A stretch of 64,000 bases of DNA from Streblospio benedicti (Eukaryota; Annelida; Polychaeta; Spionida; Spionidae): assembly GCA_019095985.1 (NCBI GenBank), contig CM032669.1, positions 31,965,420-32,029,419 of the forward strand, read 5' to 3'. This document shows positions 1-11,229 of this stretch, one piece after another. The notes beneath the pieces were generated by a model. The model searched no databases and had not been told where the DNA came from. It worked only from the letters and a program-made list of their open reading frames with translations. Position 1 is the stretch's first letter. Each line of letters opens with the position of its first letter. The translations under genes and the position numbers were made by a program.

Positions 1-1815
1 TTAGATTTAACAGCATTTATTAAGAGTATTTACAAAATGCAGTAAAAGACCCTTTGTTACAGGTTTGTGTACTCTGGGGTACCTGGCCTGTGTAGGATGA
101 TCATGTATGGATTCAGCATCTTCCTGTGTAATTCTGCTTCTAGTAGCTCACCAACCATGAGGAATATTGCTGCCTTGGCTGTGGTCACTGGGAATGATTG
201 TATCATTCTTAGCAGATTTCGATGGTAGCTGTTGATTTCATCCATGCTGGCGCTACACATAACAACAGACTCCAGTCCGTAGCAGTGCGGGGGAAACATA
301 GATCTTGACTAGTGACTTTGAAACTGCTGGTGATAGCCCGTTTACCCCTCTTAATCTGGCACCCATTAGCTGATAGGCCGTTTTTCTTCCGCTGTGTATC
401 CTGTCTTTCACTGCAACATCTGTTTTACCATCGGCTGTCCTGGAGATTCCTAAAGATTCCTAACGAGAAAAACCTATCTGTTCACCATTGAACTGCAGGG
501 AAGGAGTGGGTAGATCTCTTGATGCCTCATCAGGGATATAGATGACTTTTGACTTTGTAAATACATATCTTCCTTTTGCAGCGTTATGCTGTGCCATGAG
601 AAGCTGTGTTTGTGCATTTAGTTGGCTACCTGCCAGCATGCAGTTGTCAGCTACTGTGGGGATTCCGATTGATGTACAGTAGATCTTCTAGGCACTTGGA
701 TGGCATCTCACAGTTTTGAGGAACGAGTTGTCCTTTGCTTTGAAGCCTTCAGTTGAGCTATCCCGTCCCTGTCGGATTCCACATGTCTCAGTGAAGGTGC
801 GAAATAGCTCTCCATTGAGCCTCACTGTAGTCTGGACGTCCTGTTATATGTTCCCGTACAATATGAGGAGATGTGGCGACATATTCAGGCTATGTAGGAA
901 GTTGAAGAGTATTGTGTGATCGACCAATTCAAACACTTTAGCAGAGTCCATCAGCGAGATATATAGGTTTTGGTCCAGGTCCTTTGCTTCAGCAATGGCT
1001 TCAGTAACCATGAGTGACCAAATGCTGGGTGAGCATTTTTCTGTGAATCCATACTGGCTAGGATCTTGATGTTTCAGAGAGCATGGATTTGTCTGGAATG
1101 TCATCTCTTTCTCAGATACTTTGCCCAAGGTGCCTGCAATGGTGATGCGCCTATGGCTATCAGGAAGTTTTGCAGGTTTCTTTTTCTTGAGGGATGGGAC
1201 AAGTGCTCCAGTTTTTTAATGTTTGGGGCAGTATCGCTGTACTGTACACCTTGTTAGTGAGAAAGGTAACAATCTGCAGGAGTGATGGTCCAGCATACTT
1301 ATGTGCTCTGCGGGGACCCCGTATACATCCGCTGACTTACCTAGCTTGAACTTTGAGGGATGTTTTTTATCTGTTCTTGTGTAATTTGGGTATGTTCCGT
1401 TGTGTTGCATTCTCTCTCATTTTGTATGGAGATGAGATGGAACTTGAGCTGTTGGTACTGTTAGTGATCCTAGTTAAAATGTGGTAAATTTGGCGATGTT
1501 GCTAGGTCCTCATAATAGTTTGCCCAGCTGTCTTTGCTCTGTTGTACAGACGTTTCTTCCGTGTAATCTGCTTCATTGCTGGGGTGATCCACGGGAGGTG
1601 TTGTCTTGGACTGGTCATTTTCGACAGGATGTACTTGTCGATAGTACCCTGAAGTTGAGTGTTGAAGATTGACCAGCCTTCTTCTACTGATGTGGGGTTA
1701 AGTGACTTGACATAGTCTTGTGAGAATTCTTCTAGCTCACGTTTGATAGATGTCCAGTCAGCAATTTGGAGTATACTTTATGCAGAGACTGAAAACTCTG
1801 GTCTCAGCTGAGAGT
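1..1815 (-). mobile_element. LINE fragment, family A copy 1 (endonuclease-RT linker and RT)
   Basis: Minus-strand remnant of a non-LTR retrotransposon, read in several frames. From its 5' side: a linker (WSIFNTQLQGTID, PWITPAMKQITRKKRLYNRAK, about 1680-1500), an RT stretch at 844-1128 (QYGFTEKCSPSIW, then LMDSAKVFELVDH, a decayed form of the RT motif DASKAFDVVDH), a decayed catalytic box (PTVADNCML where IPTGGLMVADDLVL stands in the copy at 18.2 kb), and a C-terminal part with AYQLMGARL and SFPVTTAKAAIFLMVGELL. The same blocks recur at 15.6, 18.2 and 26.3 kb, which defines the family. The 3' end runs off the window. Clade not resolved (L2/CR1 neighbourhood is a guess). Many stops and shifts; dead. 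Confidence 0.8.
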
Positions 1816-2384
1816 CAACTATGACAGTGGTTTACAAATATTAGCAACAACAAAGAGACTAAGACGTTTCCTTGGGGTTTCCCTTTAGTAGGGGTTTAAT
1901 ATAAAAGAGGAAGAGAATGAGAATCAAAGAATTATAAGTTACCTACCATAAAATGTTTTATCCCCATTGTTCTCTACACTAAGCTCCATCAAAATATATT
2001 ACCCAAAATCATTGGCACCCATTGTGTACTTTGTAATTTCTCTATTTGACCCTTGTTTACATTTCTAAGCCAGTACCTGAGGATTCCGGAAATAAAAGAT
2101 GTGTCTCATTAGAAATGTATTAAAATGTATGGTGTGATAAGCCCATAATCTTTTGCATCACATTAATCCATAAAAACAGTTTAAGTCATACTTTACCCAA
2201 TAGAATTAAGTATCATATTGAAAGAATGATGATTGATATTTTTCTGGGTACTATTATAACGATTCAAGCCAAAAGGAAACAGAATATTTTTTCTGCTATA
2301 GCAATTCACCTAAATTGAAAAGGATCTTTAAAAATATACAGTGAATTTTACCTTTTCCTTTTCTCTGTGGTTTGTCTAGGTTAA
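1816..2384. other. AT-rich spacer, no gene seen
   Basis: No coding signal. About 2175-2235 resembles 14350-14415 (shared core with AGTTTAA, TCATACTTT and AAGTATCAT), so part of it is an interspersed repeat, perhaps a retroelement tail. Confidence 0.5.
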
Positions 2385-2411
2385 AAACCTGTAACCGATC
2401 ACTAGTTGTCC

Positions 2412-4990
2412 TCACATACCTCTCTCACAGTTTGGTTTAGTGGGAAATGGAGAAGGAAAAGGTTTTAGAAAAGTGTTTTGTCTCACACTTTTATTGAAGT
2501 GCTCTTTGCCCAGCTTAAGGTTATGACCTCTAGTATTTGTCACTCTGCAGTCAACTGTTAGAGGCATAGAACTCACTTTGTATATATCATGGAGGTACTT
2601 GTAAGTCTCCATTATATCGCCTCTACGTCTTCTATACAAGAGAGACGTGAGTTTCAAAGTCTCAAGTCTTTGGGTATAAGAGAGGTGAGATAGACCTGGG
2701 ACCATTTTGGTAGCTCGTCGTTGCACTCCTTCAAGGAGATTTTTCTGCTTTTGCGAGTGAGGATGTGCAGCAACATTACAATACTCGAGTTTAGATCTCA
2801 CAAGGCTCTTATATAGCAGGCAGAAGTTTTCTCTGTCCAAACATGTGAAAGAACACTGTATAAGACCTAGATTCCTGTTGGCACTTTTTATCTGAGCATC
2901 AATATGCAAATCAAATTTCAGCTCATTATCAGTTATTACACCTAAATTCTTTTCTTGAGAGATCTCTTCAAGTTCTTCACACCCTTCCATGGAATACTTG
3001 AAATGAGGGTTATTTTTGCCAAAATGTATGACTACATTTTTTGGCATTGAACACCATTTGCCACTTTTTTGCCCAATAAATCTTGGTGGCATCGGCAAAC
3101 ATCTCAATCATGCAATTTACCATATTTGGCATATCGTTTATAAAAATCACAAACAGCACGGGCCCAATTACACTGCCCTGTGGTACCCCAGACGACACAT
3201 CAGCCCACTCTGATTTCTCCCCAATTCACTACAACCCTCTGCCTCCTTCCTATTAAGAAATTTTCCAGCAATTTATGCACATTCCCTCTGATACCATAAC
3301 CGTGCAGCTTCACTAGCAGTCACCTATGAGGGACAATGTCAAATGCCTTAGCAAAGTCAAGGCATATTGCATCAAAATCAAGGCCTCGGTCAAGTAATTT
3401 TGTCCATTTTTCAAAACAGTTTAGTAGCTGTGTACTACAGGTCCTACCATTGATGAAATCGTGTTGGTGGTTGCTTAGAAGATCGTTTGTTTTGATATGT
3501 TAATCACATGGTCTCGTACTAATGATTCCATTACCTTGCATAATATGCTCGTCAAACTGACCGGCCTATAATTGTTGCTGTCTGTTCTGCTACCTTTCTT
3601 CAAGATAGGCGAGACATGGGCTTCTTTCCAAGATTGTGGGAGTATCCCTTCATCCAGTGAACTCTGCATAAAAAGTGCTAGGGGCTTGCTCAATGCATCA
3701 CACAGTTCTCTCAGGATCATTGGATGAATGCCATCTGCTCCAGGGGACTTGTTTGGGTTGAGCAATTTGAGTTTTTTCATTACTGCCTCCTCAGTGACAA
3801 CAAATGAGTCCAAGATGGTAATGTTATCAATTTCTAAGTCTAGTCTGGGAATTTCACTAAGATCCTCTTTCGTAAACACACTGGAGAAGAATGTATTTAA
3901 TGTGTCGGCTTTATCCTTATCATATGATACTTTACCTTTTGGCCTCTCCAAATGCGGGATATTCCATCTCGTTTTCAGTTTGCCGTTGACATAATTATAA
4001 AACGATTTTGGGTTTACTTTTCATTCTCTGGCCAACTTCTTCTCAAAGTCACTTTTTGCCTTCCTTGTCTCCCATCTTGTCTGATTCCTCAACTTCGCAT
4101 ATTCAAGGTAGTCTCTACCCTCTCTTCTTTCCATGTATCGTTTGAAAAACACATTTTTTTCTTAACCTTTTTTATTGCATCAACATTCATCCATAGAGGG
4201 CGTCCAGGCTTAACTCCTCTTCGACAAGTAATGGGTATAAATTCCTTGATACCATCTTTGAGTCTATTTCTTTGAGCAAGGTTTAGAGTGCTTTTGTAGC
4301 AATTGAAGTTGAATACAAGGCTTGAGTGGTGGCTCTTTCCAAGTGGTGCATTGTGTGATACATGATCAATCATATATTCTTTGTTTGTAAAAATGAGACC
4401 CAGTATGTTAGCTTGTTGATCTCCCCTATGCTGAGTAGGTCTTAAAACGTGCTGATACAGAAAACAATCTCTTGTGCAATCAAGAAATTGGTTAGAAATG
4501 TGGTTTTCATTTTTTGGTGACTAATCAGTTTCCCAATTTATGTCAGAAAAAAGTTGAAATCTCCGCACACAAGCATATGACTATGGGCTTTTTGCTTACA
4601 GATTTCTCTTAAAGCTGATACCATTTTAGCATTATTCAATGAGTCACTGTTTGGTGATCTGTACATGCAGCCTATCAAGAGAGAGTCAGTATCTTTTAAT
4701 TTTATCGAGACCCAGACACATTCATTGAAGTGATATTTTTTTAAACAGACAGGGGATGCATGTAAGTATTTTGCCGTGTATATCATAACTCCTCTTTTAT
4801 GTATACTATTGTGTGACTATAAATCATAGCCCTCCACCTGAAGTTCATAATCATTTATCTCTAGAAGAAAATGTTTTGGTGCAAATTCCGTTACGCATAT
4901 AACATCCGGTTTGTATAAACAAAGTGCTGCTTCGAATTCACTTCTTTTTTTCAATAATTTATGAACATTACTGTAAAAACAAACAAGGTG
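2412..4990 (-). pseudogene. CR1-like LINE ORF2 (endonuclease and reverse transcriptase)
   Basis: Endonuclease part: KPDVICVTEFAPKHF (about 4900), then IGCMYRSPNSD and LVCGDFNFF (4786-4538), the APE-type metal-binding region; the later SDH-like site reads GKSHHSSLVF. RT part: KSPGADGIHPMILREL, KKGSRTDSNNYRPVSLTS (3951-3475), VPQGSVIGPVLF and FADATKIY (3198-3010). The catalytic box is FADA instead of FADD, and the next residues (WAKKWQMVFNAKKC) follow too soon, so a segment after the box is deleted. The C-terminal part (3107-2412) has SYTQRLETLKLTSLLYRRR. At least four frame interruptions. Once a nicking and reverse-transcribing enzyme, now dead. Confidence 0.82.
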
Positions 4991-5027
4991 CTCTTTATTT
5001 ACAGTGTTAGGAATTTGGGGTTAGTGC

Positions 5028-6120
5028 CTAATGATGCCCTGCCCGAGGTTTGGGCCTTCCTCTTATCACTTTGTTGTTTCGGATTATCCAATTTATGTAT
5101 TCCCCTTTCTGTCGCGATATGTCGATCCTTTCTTTTCTCTCCTGTTGTAGTTTCTTCCATTGAGTTTGCTCTAAAGGGCTCATGTCGTGACTTATGTTGA
5201 TTCCAGAGTATTCTTCCAATTCACGAAGATCGCTTGCCTTTATACTGAGAATGTTTCTCTGGTTTCCTAGGGATGTGGTTTTGAATCTAAGTGGTCTGTG
5301 GTTGTGGCTGTGAGATTTTTTACCCAATCTAATACAATCCGAGATTGGTGCCTGAACATCTTGTTTTTTAGTAGCTCTCAAAGACTTTCAATTGTTCAAT
5401 ATAATCTGAGACTCTTTCCTCAGTATTTTCCTTCTCGCTTTCGGGCAGATTGAATATGAGGAAGTTCAACTTTCTATTTTCTCTATCTTCCATTTCTTTT
5501 ATAACATCTTCAACAACTGATCCCTTGCAGTTTTCTTTAAATTCAGTGAATTCTTTTCTTAGGACAGAACTATCCAAAGACTTCACTTCTGTCTGCAATT
5601 CTAAGACTTCTTCCTTTACTGCTCCTATTTCCACGGATATCTTATTTTCTAAAGAATCTTTGACTTCAGCAATTTCCTTCCGGATAGTGCTAAAATATTG
5701 CCGGCATTTATCTTCAACATCCTTACCTGACATAACATCAGCAACTGCTTGTGAGTTACCGTTATCACAGAAGAGGTGCACTTTTTTGGTGAGAGTATTA
5801 GAGAAAGAATTTCGCAAAGAGTATTGAGCTTCATCCATACCAAAACATGCAATACAGACCAAACAGTTACAACGCTCACAATGTATCATTTTATCTTTTT
5901 CATCCACAAATACGCTTTTACACAACACACATTCTGCAAGGTGAGTATTTTCTAAGACTAAGTCATCATTTTTCATCATATCATTAGCATTTGTGACACT
6001 GGTCATTTATCATTTTCGCAGTCTTGTACACCTATTTTATTGCTTTTTCCTACCAGAGTCTTTTCTTGATTCACTCTTGCACTCTGAGAAGAGGTTTTTC
6101 TACCACTCCTACCTGACATG
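5028..6120 (-). pseudogene. CR1-like LINE ORF1 (zinc finger, coiled coil, RRM-like)
   Basis: ORF1 protein of the LINE, expected to bind its RNA. A first ATG at 6120 gives MSGRSGRKTSSQ and about 38 codons; the main frame starts at 6006 and overlaps its stop. Residues about 23-60 of the main frame carry a PHD/RING-like cysteine cluster (CVLC, HCERC, CLVC, IACF). About 95-160 is heptad-rich coiled coil (EIAEVKDSLENKI, LELQTEVKSL). Then comes an RRM-like core (KLNFLIFNLPES) and a basic C-terminal domain (RPLRFKTTSLGNQ, IRNNKVIRGRPK). A frameshift near 5370-5380 separates the two halves (6006-5368 and 5381-5028). Zinc-finger ORF1s of this type are known from CR1-group LINEs; RNA binding is inferred. 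Confidence 0.75.
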
Positions 6121-6122
6121 TT

Positions 6123-6245
6123 GTGGCTAGGCAACTTAATATAGAAATACCTAATATAACTTCTAGTAATAATATCCTTGATGGCTAGTGGCTAGACAAC
6201 TTAATATAAGCATACCTAATATAACTTCTAGTAATAATATCCTTG
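6123..6245 (-). repeat. Two tandem 65-bp monomers upstream of LINE ORF1
   Basis: 6123-6180 and 6188-6245 are near-identical (GTGGCTAG[G/A]CAACTTAATATA through AATATCCTTG). They lie directly 5' of the ORF1 ATG at 6120 on the minus strand, where an internal promoter would be. Confidence 0.8.
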
Positions 6246-6249
6246 GTGA

Positions 6250-6770
6250 TTGATAATAGGGGTATGTAGACTTTTTTCCTATGGCGGTAAAGACCTGGTG
6301 TTATAATTTCAAATTTGCACAGGAACATCAATCAATGATCTGCAATGATTAACCTCATAAGTCATTTGACACTTTATTTGTTGTGATAACCACTCATTTG
6401 TATTGATGCTGCTTATTCCAAATCACTAGATATTTAAAAAATTTCAGAGCATAAAAAATTTATTCTCCACCATTTCCCACGCATGCGCTTAATTGAACTA
6501 TTAATTATCATACATTTTCCAAGATGATAAAACAAATAAGTAAAATAAAACATGTATATTGAGTGTATACAGTTATAGTATTTTTCACCTAATGGTAATC
6601 ACAATATTTATTTTCTAAATGCTAGATTTTACTAGCTATTCTTTTGTGATTAAGTAGACCAAAGTTCATCAACAGGAAGCTCAAATATTGCAAATTCATG
6701 TATGAATTCCGATTTTGGAGCTAACATGATTAATCAGCAGCCTCAAAGCTAATTACATACTATGGTAAGT
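6250..6770. other. AT-rich spacer, no gene seen
   Basis: Between the LINE 5' end and the hAT target duplication. No coding signal or clear repeat. Confidence 0.5.
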
Positions 6771-6783
6771 GTTTTTACCAGAG

Positions 6784-6955
6784 CCCTGTGCGGTTATAAG
6801 TTTGCACCCACACCCGCCCCGCGTGTTTAATGTGAAACCCGCACCCACACATATAAACTATTGAAGCCCGCACCCGCATATTTGATAAAGATTAAGCCCG
6901 CACCCACACCCGCAGGTACAGAAGTAAAACCCGCTGAAACCGCACACTTAAGCCA
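6784..6955. repeat. hAT left subterminal motif cluster
   Basis: Four to five copies of a GC-rich motif (AACCCGCACCCACA, AGCCCGCACCCGCA, AGCCCGCACCCACACCCG) in an AT-rich background. hAT transposases are known to bind short subterminal repeats; the role here is inferred. Confidence 0.75.
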
Positions 6956-7285
6956 GCATTTATTTTCAAGAATTCAAAGTTATTTATCCAAAAACAGACA
7001 ACAGATTTGTTATTTTGACAATTTATTTATATACATGCTAATCAACCTTGATATGTTTGCATATTTAAAGGTGCAGTTCAAGCAACATATCATGATTAAC
7101 CTGATTAACAGAGTATTGAAAAATATCATTATACTTTACAATCCCAATTATCTATACATATTCATGCAGTATGATTCATCAAAATACTCAGAAATAAATG
7201 CAAATGAAGCTTACATTCCTACCCCTATGTTTTAGTGCAATTTTAATACTGAGTTCATGAACAGAATATCATCGATATTTGATGA

Positions 7286-9580
7286 TCACAAACAGGATCT
7301 TCTGTCCGCAAGTAGTTGCCCTGCAACGTTGAAGTTCCTTTCACTTGGTGCTGATGTTGCCATAATGCACAATACGTTTTTCAGCAATTCTGGCTAGCGC
7401 AGGAAGGTCACCACTGTTAAAGCTCCACCATTCCAATAATGACTGGTTACTACCAACAATGTTCATGTTTTTATACATTTCTAACTCAGAGCTGTACTGT
7501 TGCTCCGGAGTTTCTGGCTCATCATCAAAATCACAAACTGATGATATTTTTTGTTTTTTTGTAGGTGGTTCTTCAACTTCAACTTTACTTTAGTGGTTTG
7601 TCAATGGCAGATCCTCCAATTGATCATTTATGTACTGATAAGCTTGCTCCCTTTCTGAGGTTTTCAATGCTTTCATGTTTTTTTGTCTTGGGTTCAGAAA
7701 GACAGCTACCATTTGAAGCAGATGTGGTGTAAACTTTTCTTTCAAGAATTGTGTACATTTTGTTTTGATAGTGTTAATGTCTGTTGAATCCCCATCCCCA
7801 GTATTGCAGTGAGCTTCCAGTTTTTTGACCCATGGAATGACCAGATGTAATGTAGGTTCCTTGTTCCCCTCACATGCCTTTGTGGCCGCCTCAAATGGTG
7901 CCAAAAAAGCTATTAATTTGTCAACTAATTCTCTATCTAGCACACTCACCCTACCAAGTTCCCGTGGGCACATTTTTGTCATCACATTCACAATGTCATC
8001 ATATGATTCTTGAATTGATTGCAACATGTTCAAAGTTGAATTCCATCTGGTATCATTGCTCTGCTTTACAGATTTATATAACAAATTTTGTACAGCAGAT
8101 CATTTGATGAACTGTACCAAAGATTTGGCTTGCTTCAATAGTTCTTTTACTTTAGGGGGGCAATGTTTCTCATCAAGGGCATTTTGGATTACTGTGTTAA
8201 GGATGTGATTTATGCAATCGAGCCTTTTTTCTTCTTTTGAGGCCATTACAATGTTGGTACCCTTATCCATTGTGAAGACTGCTTTTTTAAGTAGATTTGT
8301 GTCTATAGCGTAATCACTTAGGCAATCCAACAGAGCTGTCTTGACATTTACCCCAGTTTTCTTCTGTGAAGAATCAAATGTACACAAGACTTTACTAACT
8401 AATGTCCAATCTTCTTTGATATAATGCACTGTTATTGTGGTGTAGGATTTTAATTTGTGTTTGTCTGACCACATGTCTGTGGTGAAGGCAACTATGCCTC
8501 GTGAAAATGCAGCTTGCAGTTCGTCCTTGAGATCCTCTCTCAAAGGAACAGCTTGTATCCTGATGTTTCTGCTAATCGTGGTTGGATGTGGTAGTAATTT
8601 CTCAACATCAATAAGGGCTGTATTAGCTATATGTTGTTGCTGGACTTTACACACCTACAACAAAGATGCATGGAATATTTAAGTATTATAATGTTAGGTA
8701 ATTTCTTGTGGTTATAATTTTGTTAGGTTTGTCATTGTACTTGTAATATGTATTTGGTTTTTGTTATTTGTAACATTTTGTAATTAGTTATTGATGTGTT
8801 AGGAATTAATTAGAGTACAATTTGACATAAATGACTAGGTATGTTATGGATGTGATTTAGTACATCATTGTAGTCAGGGTGCTGTCTACTTCATTGCAAG
8901 GTAGTAATATCACCAACATTGCATTTCAATAAATGCAATTACCAAGTATATACCTCAATAAATTTGTATCCATAACTGTTGTTCTGTCTTACACAAACCA
9001 ACAGAAAGCTTATGGATAAATCATAAAGATTTCTAAAAGTCTCAGTCATACAACAGTTTTCAAAAAAGATTCTTCAGTACCATTGAGTAACCAACTAAAT
9101 CACCAGATTAATATATGATTTGATGTTCAGACTATAATCCAATTATAGCAAGTGGATTTTGATCACTGTGCAATAAAAAAGTACATACCTCTTCAATGAA
9201 GTCTTTGAAGCCCGCGCGGGTCCTGCGATTGTGTCAAACGGGCGAATGTCTTTGCACACCATTTTCACTGCCGCTGTTGTAATTCTTACGTTGTCTTGGT
9301 TTGTTGGTTCATCCTGGGTTTTTACTAGTACAGCAGTGTCTAAGGTTGTCTGATTCTTGGGAAAGTAGCACTTATGCCTTCTCAATTGCGACACTCCTGA
9401 GCTTCTACCTCTATACACCAGGGCATGTTTGTAATTTTTACATGCGGTCAATGGTATTTCTTCATTTTTGTCATTTGTGACTTGTCCAAAATTGTCCCAC
9501 ACTTCCGATTTTCCATTAACATTGTTTATGAAATATTTTCCTAATCTTATCTTGTTTGTAACAGAATTTGCTGTCTCCAT
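7286..9580 (-). pseudogene. hAT transposase, two exons, damaged
   Basis: Exon 1 (9580-9189) starts METANSVTNKIRLGKYF and has a BED-type finger (SEVWDNFGQV; AC..Y where a CxxC is expected; LRRHKC), then the hAT signature DIRPFDTIAG. Exon 2 (from 8654) continues VCKVQQQHIANTA, the RNase H-like core with AFTTDMWSDKHKLKSY (first catalytic Asp region), then SNDTRWNSTLNML and the dimerisation segment LLEWWSFNSGDLPALARIAEK ending ATSAPSERNFNVAGQLLADRR at 7286. The intron at 9188-8655 has GTATGT and TTGTAG ends and joins DFIEE to VCKV in frame. Damage: a frameshift in exon 1 near 9215-9230 (GPARA where G.GF is expected), a TGA at 8100-8102 within FIK*SAVQNLLYK, a stop at 7590-7592, and a frameshift near 7340-7350. 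Otherwise well conserved, so fairly recent. Confidence 0.88.
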
Positions 9581-9582
9581 GA

Positions 9583-10086
9583 TTTAAAATAAAAAATTTC
9601 AATCATTTAGCTAATTATTTTATTTTTTAAAAACCGTTCCCAAATTTTAAAAATGATTTTTTTAAAATTTAATTATATTAAACCCAAAGAATAAAAAATT
9701 TTTGTTTTCCAAAATTTTAAACCTTCCAAATTTTTATTTGTTTAAAATTTTTAAGAAAATTGAAAAATGATTTTTAACCTTTGAAATTTAACAAATTTTC
9801 TTTTGCTAAAAACCAAATTTCTAAAAAATTATTGCTTTTTCCTAAAGTTATTTAAAAAAAAATAAAATTAAAAAAATTTTAAAAAAAAACTTTTTAATTT
9901 TAAAAAAATCAAAAATTTTTATGGGAAAAAAAAATTTTGGGTTTTTAAAAATTATCTAAACATATTTTTTCCCATAAAATTTTTAAAAAAAAATTCAAAA
10001 TGTTTTAAAAAACTTTATACTTTTAAAAAGTTAAAAACATTTTCCCCTTTTTTAAAAAAAATAAATAAATTTGGTGTTAACTGTAA
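9583..10086. other. A/T homopolymer-like sequence beside a gap
   Basis: About 500 bases made almost wholly of A and T runs with scattered single C or G, lying inside the hAT element right up to the N gap. It resembles low-quality read ends more than biology. Confidence 0.6.
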
Positions 10087-10186
10087 NNNNNNNNNNNNNN
10101 NNNNNNNNNNNNNNNNNNNNNNNNNNNNNNNNNNNNNNNNNNNNNNNNNNNNNNNNNNNNNNNNNNNNNNNNNNNNNNNNNNNNNN
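10087..10186. other. Assembly gap (100 N)
   Basis: Exactly 100 N, the usual placeholder for a gap of unknown length; true hAT length is therefore uncertain. Confidence 0.98.
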
Positions 10187-10626
10187 TTGCCTGTGTAATA
10201 AAGTTCTACTAATCCACCACTGAATCCGCAGCCTAACAGGCCAGCAATGGCAGGTAATTATAGTATAATGTATTAATGGCTGTGAAGTCACAGTTAAATA
10301 TCTGAATATATATATCACTATTTACCATAAAAAATAGGTATATCCAGACACTGATATGAGATCACAATATCCATATAAGTATATTCCTTGGGAAAGACTT
10401 ATATCTAGCAAATATCCATATATTGTAACAACCTTCTTAAGAGCAGACTTTTCATGTTAAGGGACCGTTCCAAAAAAAAAATACATATAGATTATGAAGT
10501 GGTTCAGCTGGAATACATAAATATGGGCATAATCACATTCATTTCACAATAGTAATAAAGTGATATGCACTTTATTGAAATAGACACATAGCAGGAAGAT
10601 ATAGGAGTAAACTGCACGATTTAGAG

Positions 10627-10806
10627 TATGCGGGGTTTTTTGCTGGTTCTCCATATAAGTTTTAGCCCGCAAAGAGCCCGCGATGTAACTTTTTTTCAAG
10701 ATTAAAACCCGCACCCGCACAAAATTTTCAAACCCACACCCGCACCCGCAGTAAAAATGATAATTCAGCCCGCATAATCGCGGGGCACGCGGGCTGCGGG
10801 CCCCGC
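10627..10806. repeat. hAT right subterminal motif cluster
   Basis: Repeats of the same family as at the left end (AGCCCGCAAAGAGCCCGCG, AACCCGCACCCGCAC, ACCCACACCCGCACCCGC, CAGCCCGCATAATCGCGG), mostly in the same orientation on the plus strand, just inside the right terminal repeat. Confidence 0.75.
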
Positions 10807-10913
10807 GCAGGGTTTGGTTTCTACTTTTATCTGTACTTACCCTGAATAATATCTTAGGTCGTATTTAAGTAGTATTAATGGTGTTTAGATAGATCTCTAA
10901 ATATGATTTACTC

Positions 10914-11105
10914 CTAACATAGCCAATGCATGGACCTATGGTCCCACAAACCCTTTGGTGTACGAACACTAAGGAAGGACTCTACCCAACCAGCTACTGA
11001 CCTATCTAACCCCAGGAGTCTTGGCTTGCTCAGAAGTCTGTGAAGAGGCATTTTGTCAAAGGCCTTTGAAAAATCTGCAACATTTACCTGGGATTTTGTC
11101 AGCAC
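10914..11105 (-). mobile_element. LINE RT fragment (CR1-like)
   Basis: Minus-strand 63 codons with VADFSKAFDKMPLHRLLSK and LGLDRSVAGWVESFL, the RT motif 3 region of CR1-group LINEs. No other part adjoins it; the RT fragment at 12 kb is in the wrong order to belong to the same copy. Confidence 0.75.
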
Positions 11106-11229
11106 TCATTTCCCATAAATCCTATTAATAAAATCTAATAATATTTAATATTGTCAAACCTTATGAACACCCACATTAGACATAATGAACAGATCATAAT
11201 TCGTTTTGTGAAATATTAGTATCGTATAC

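Larger units (their letters stand above)
2385..6245 (-). mobile_element. CR1-like LINE, near full length
   Basis: Minus-strand LINE holding, in order, a 5' UTR with two 65-bp monomers (6245-6123), ORF1 (6120-5028), an endonuclease (about 4990-4300) and a reverse transcriptase with C-terminal region (3951-2412). Domain order, the phrases VPQGSVIGPVLF, SYTQRLETLKL and LPQSWKEAHVSPI, and the separate zinc-finger ORF1 are those of CR1/jockey-group LINEs. It is the most complete LINE here but several frame changes, an altered catalytic box and a deletion in the RT make it inactive. The 3' end near 2385 is estimated. Confidence 0.82.
6771..10824 (-). mobile_element. hAT DNA transposon with both ends and 8-bp target duplication
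   Basis: Ends at 6779 (CAGAGCCCTGTGCGG) and 10816 (read inward on the minus strand, CAAACCCTGCGCGG) form a short imperfect terminal inverted repeat. They are flanked by GTTTTTAC (6771-6778) and GTTTCTAC (10817-10824), an 8-bp target duplication with one mismatch, as expected for hAT. Inside, 4038 bp including a 100-N gap, is a minus-strand transposase with a BED-type finger and the hAT dimerisation region, plus GC-rich subterminal repeats at both ends. The transposase is damaged, so the copy is non-autonomous unless the breaks are assembly errors. Subfamily not assigned. Confidence 0.92.

Noticed and set aside
6861-7235. 124-codon plus-strand frame
   Set aside because: It lies in the hAT subterminal repeats and 3' region, antisense to the transposase; its N-terminus (KPAPTPAG) is just the repeat motif.
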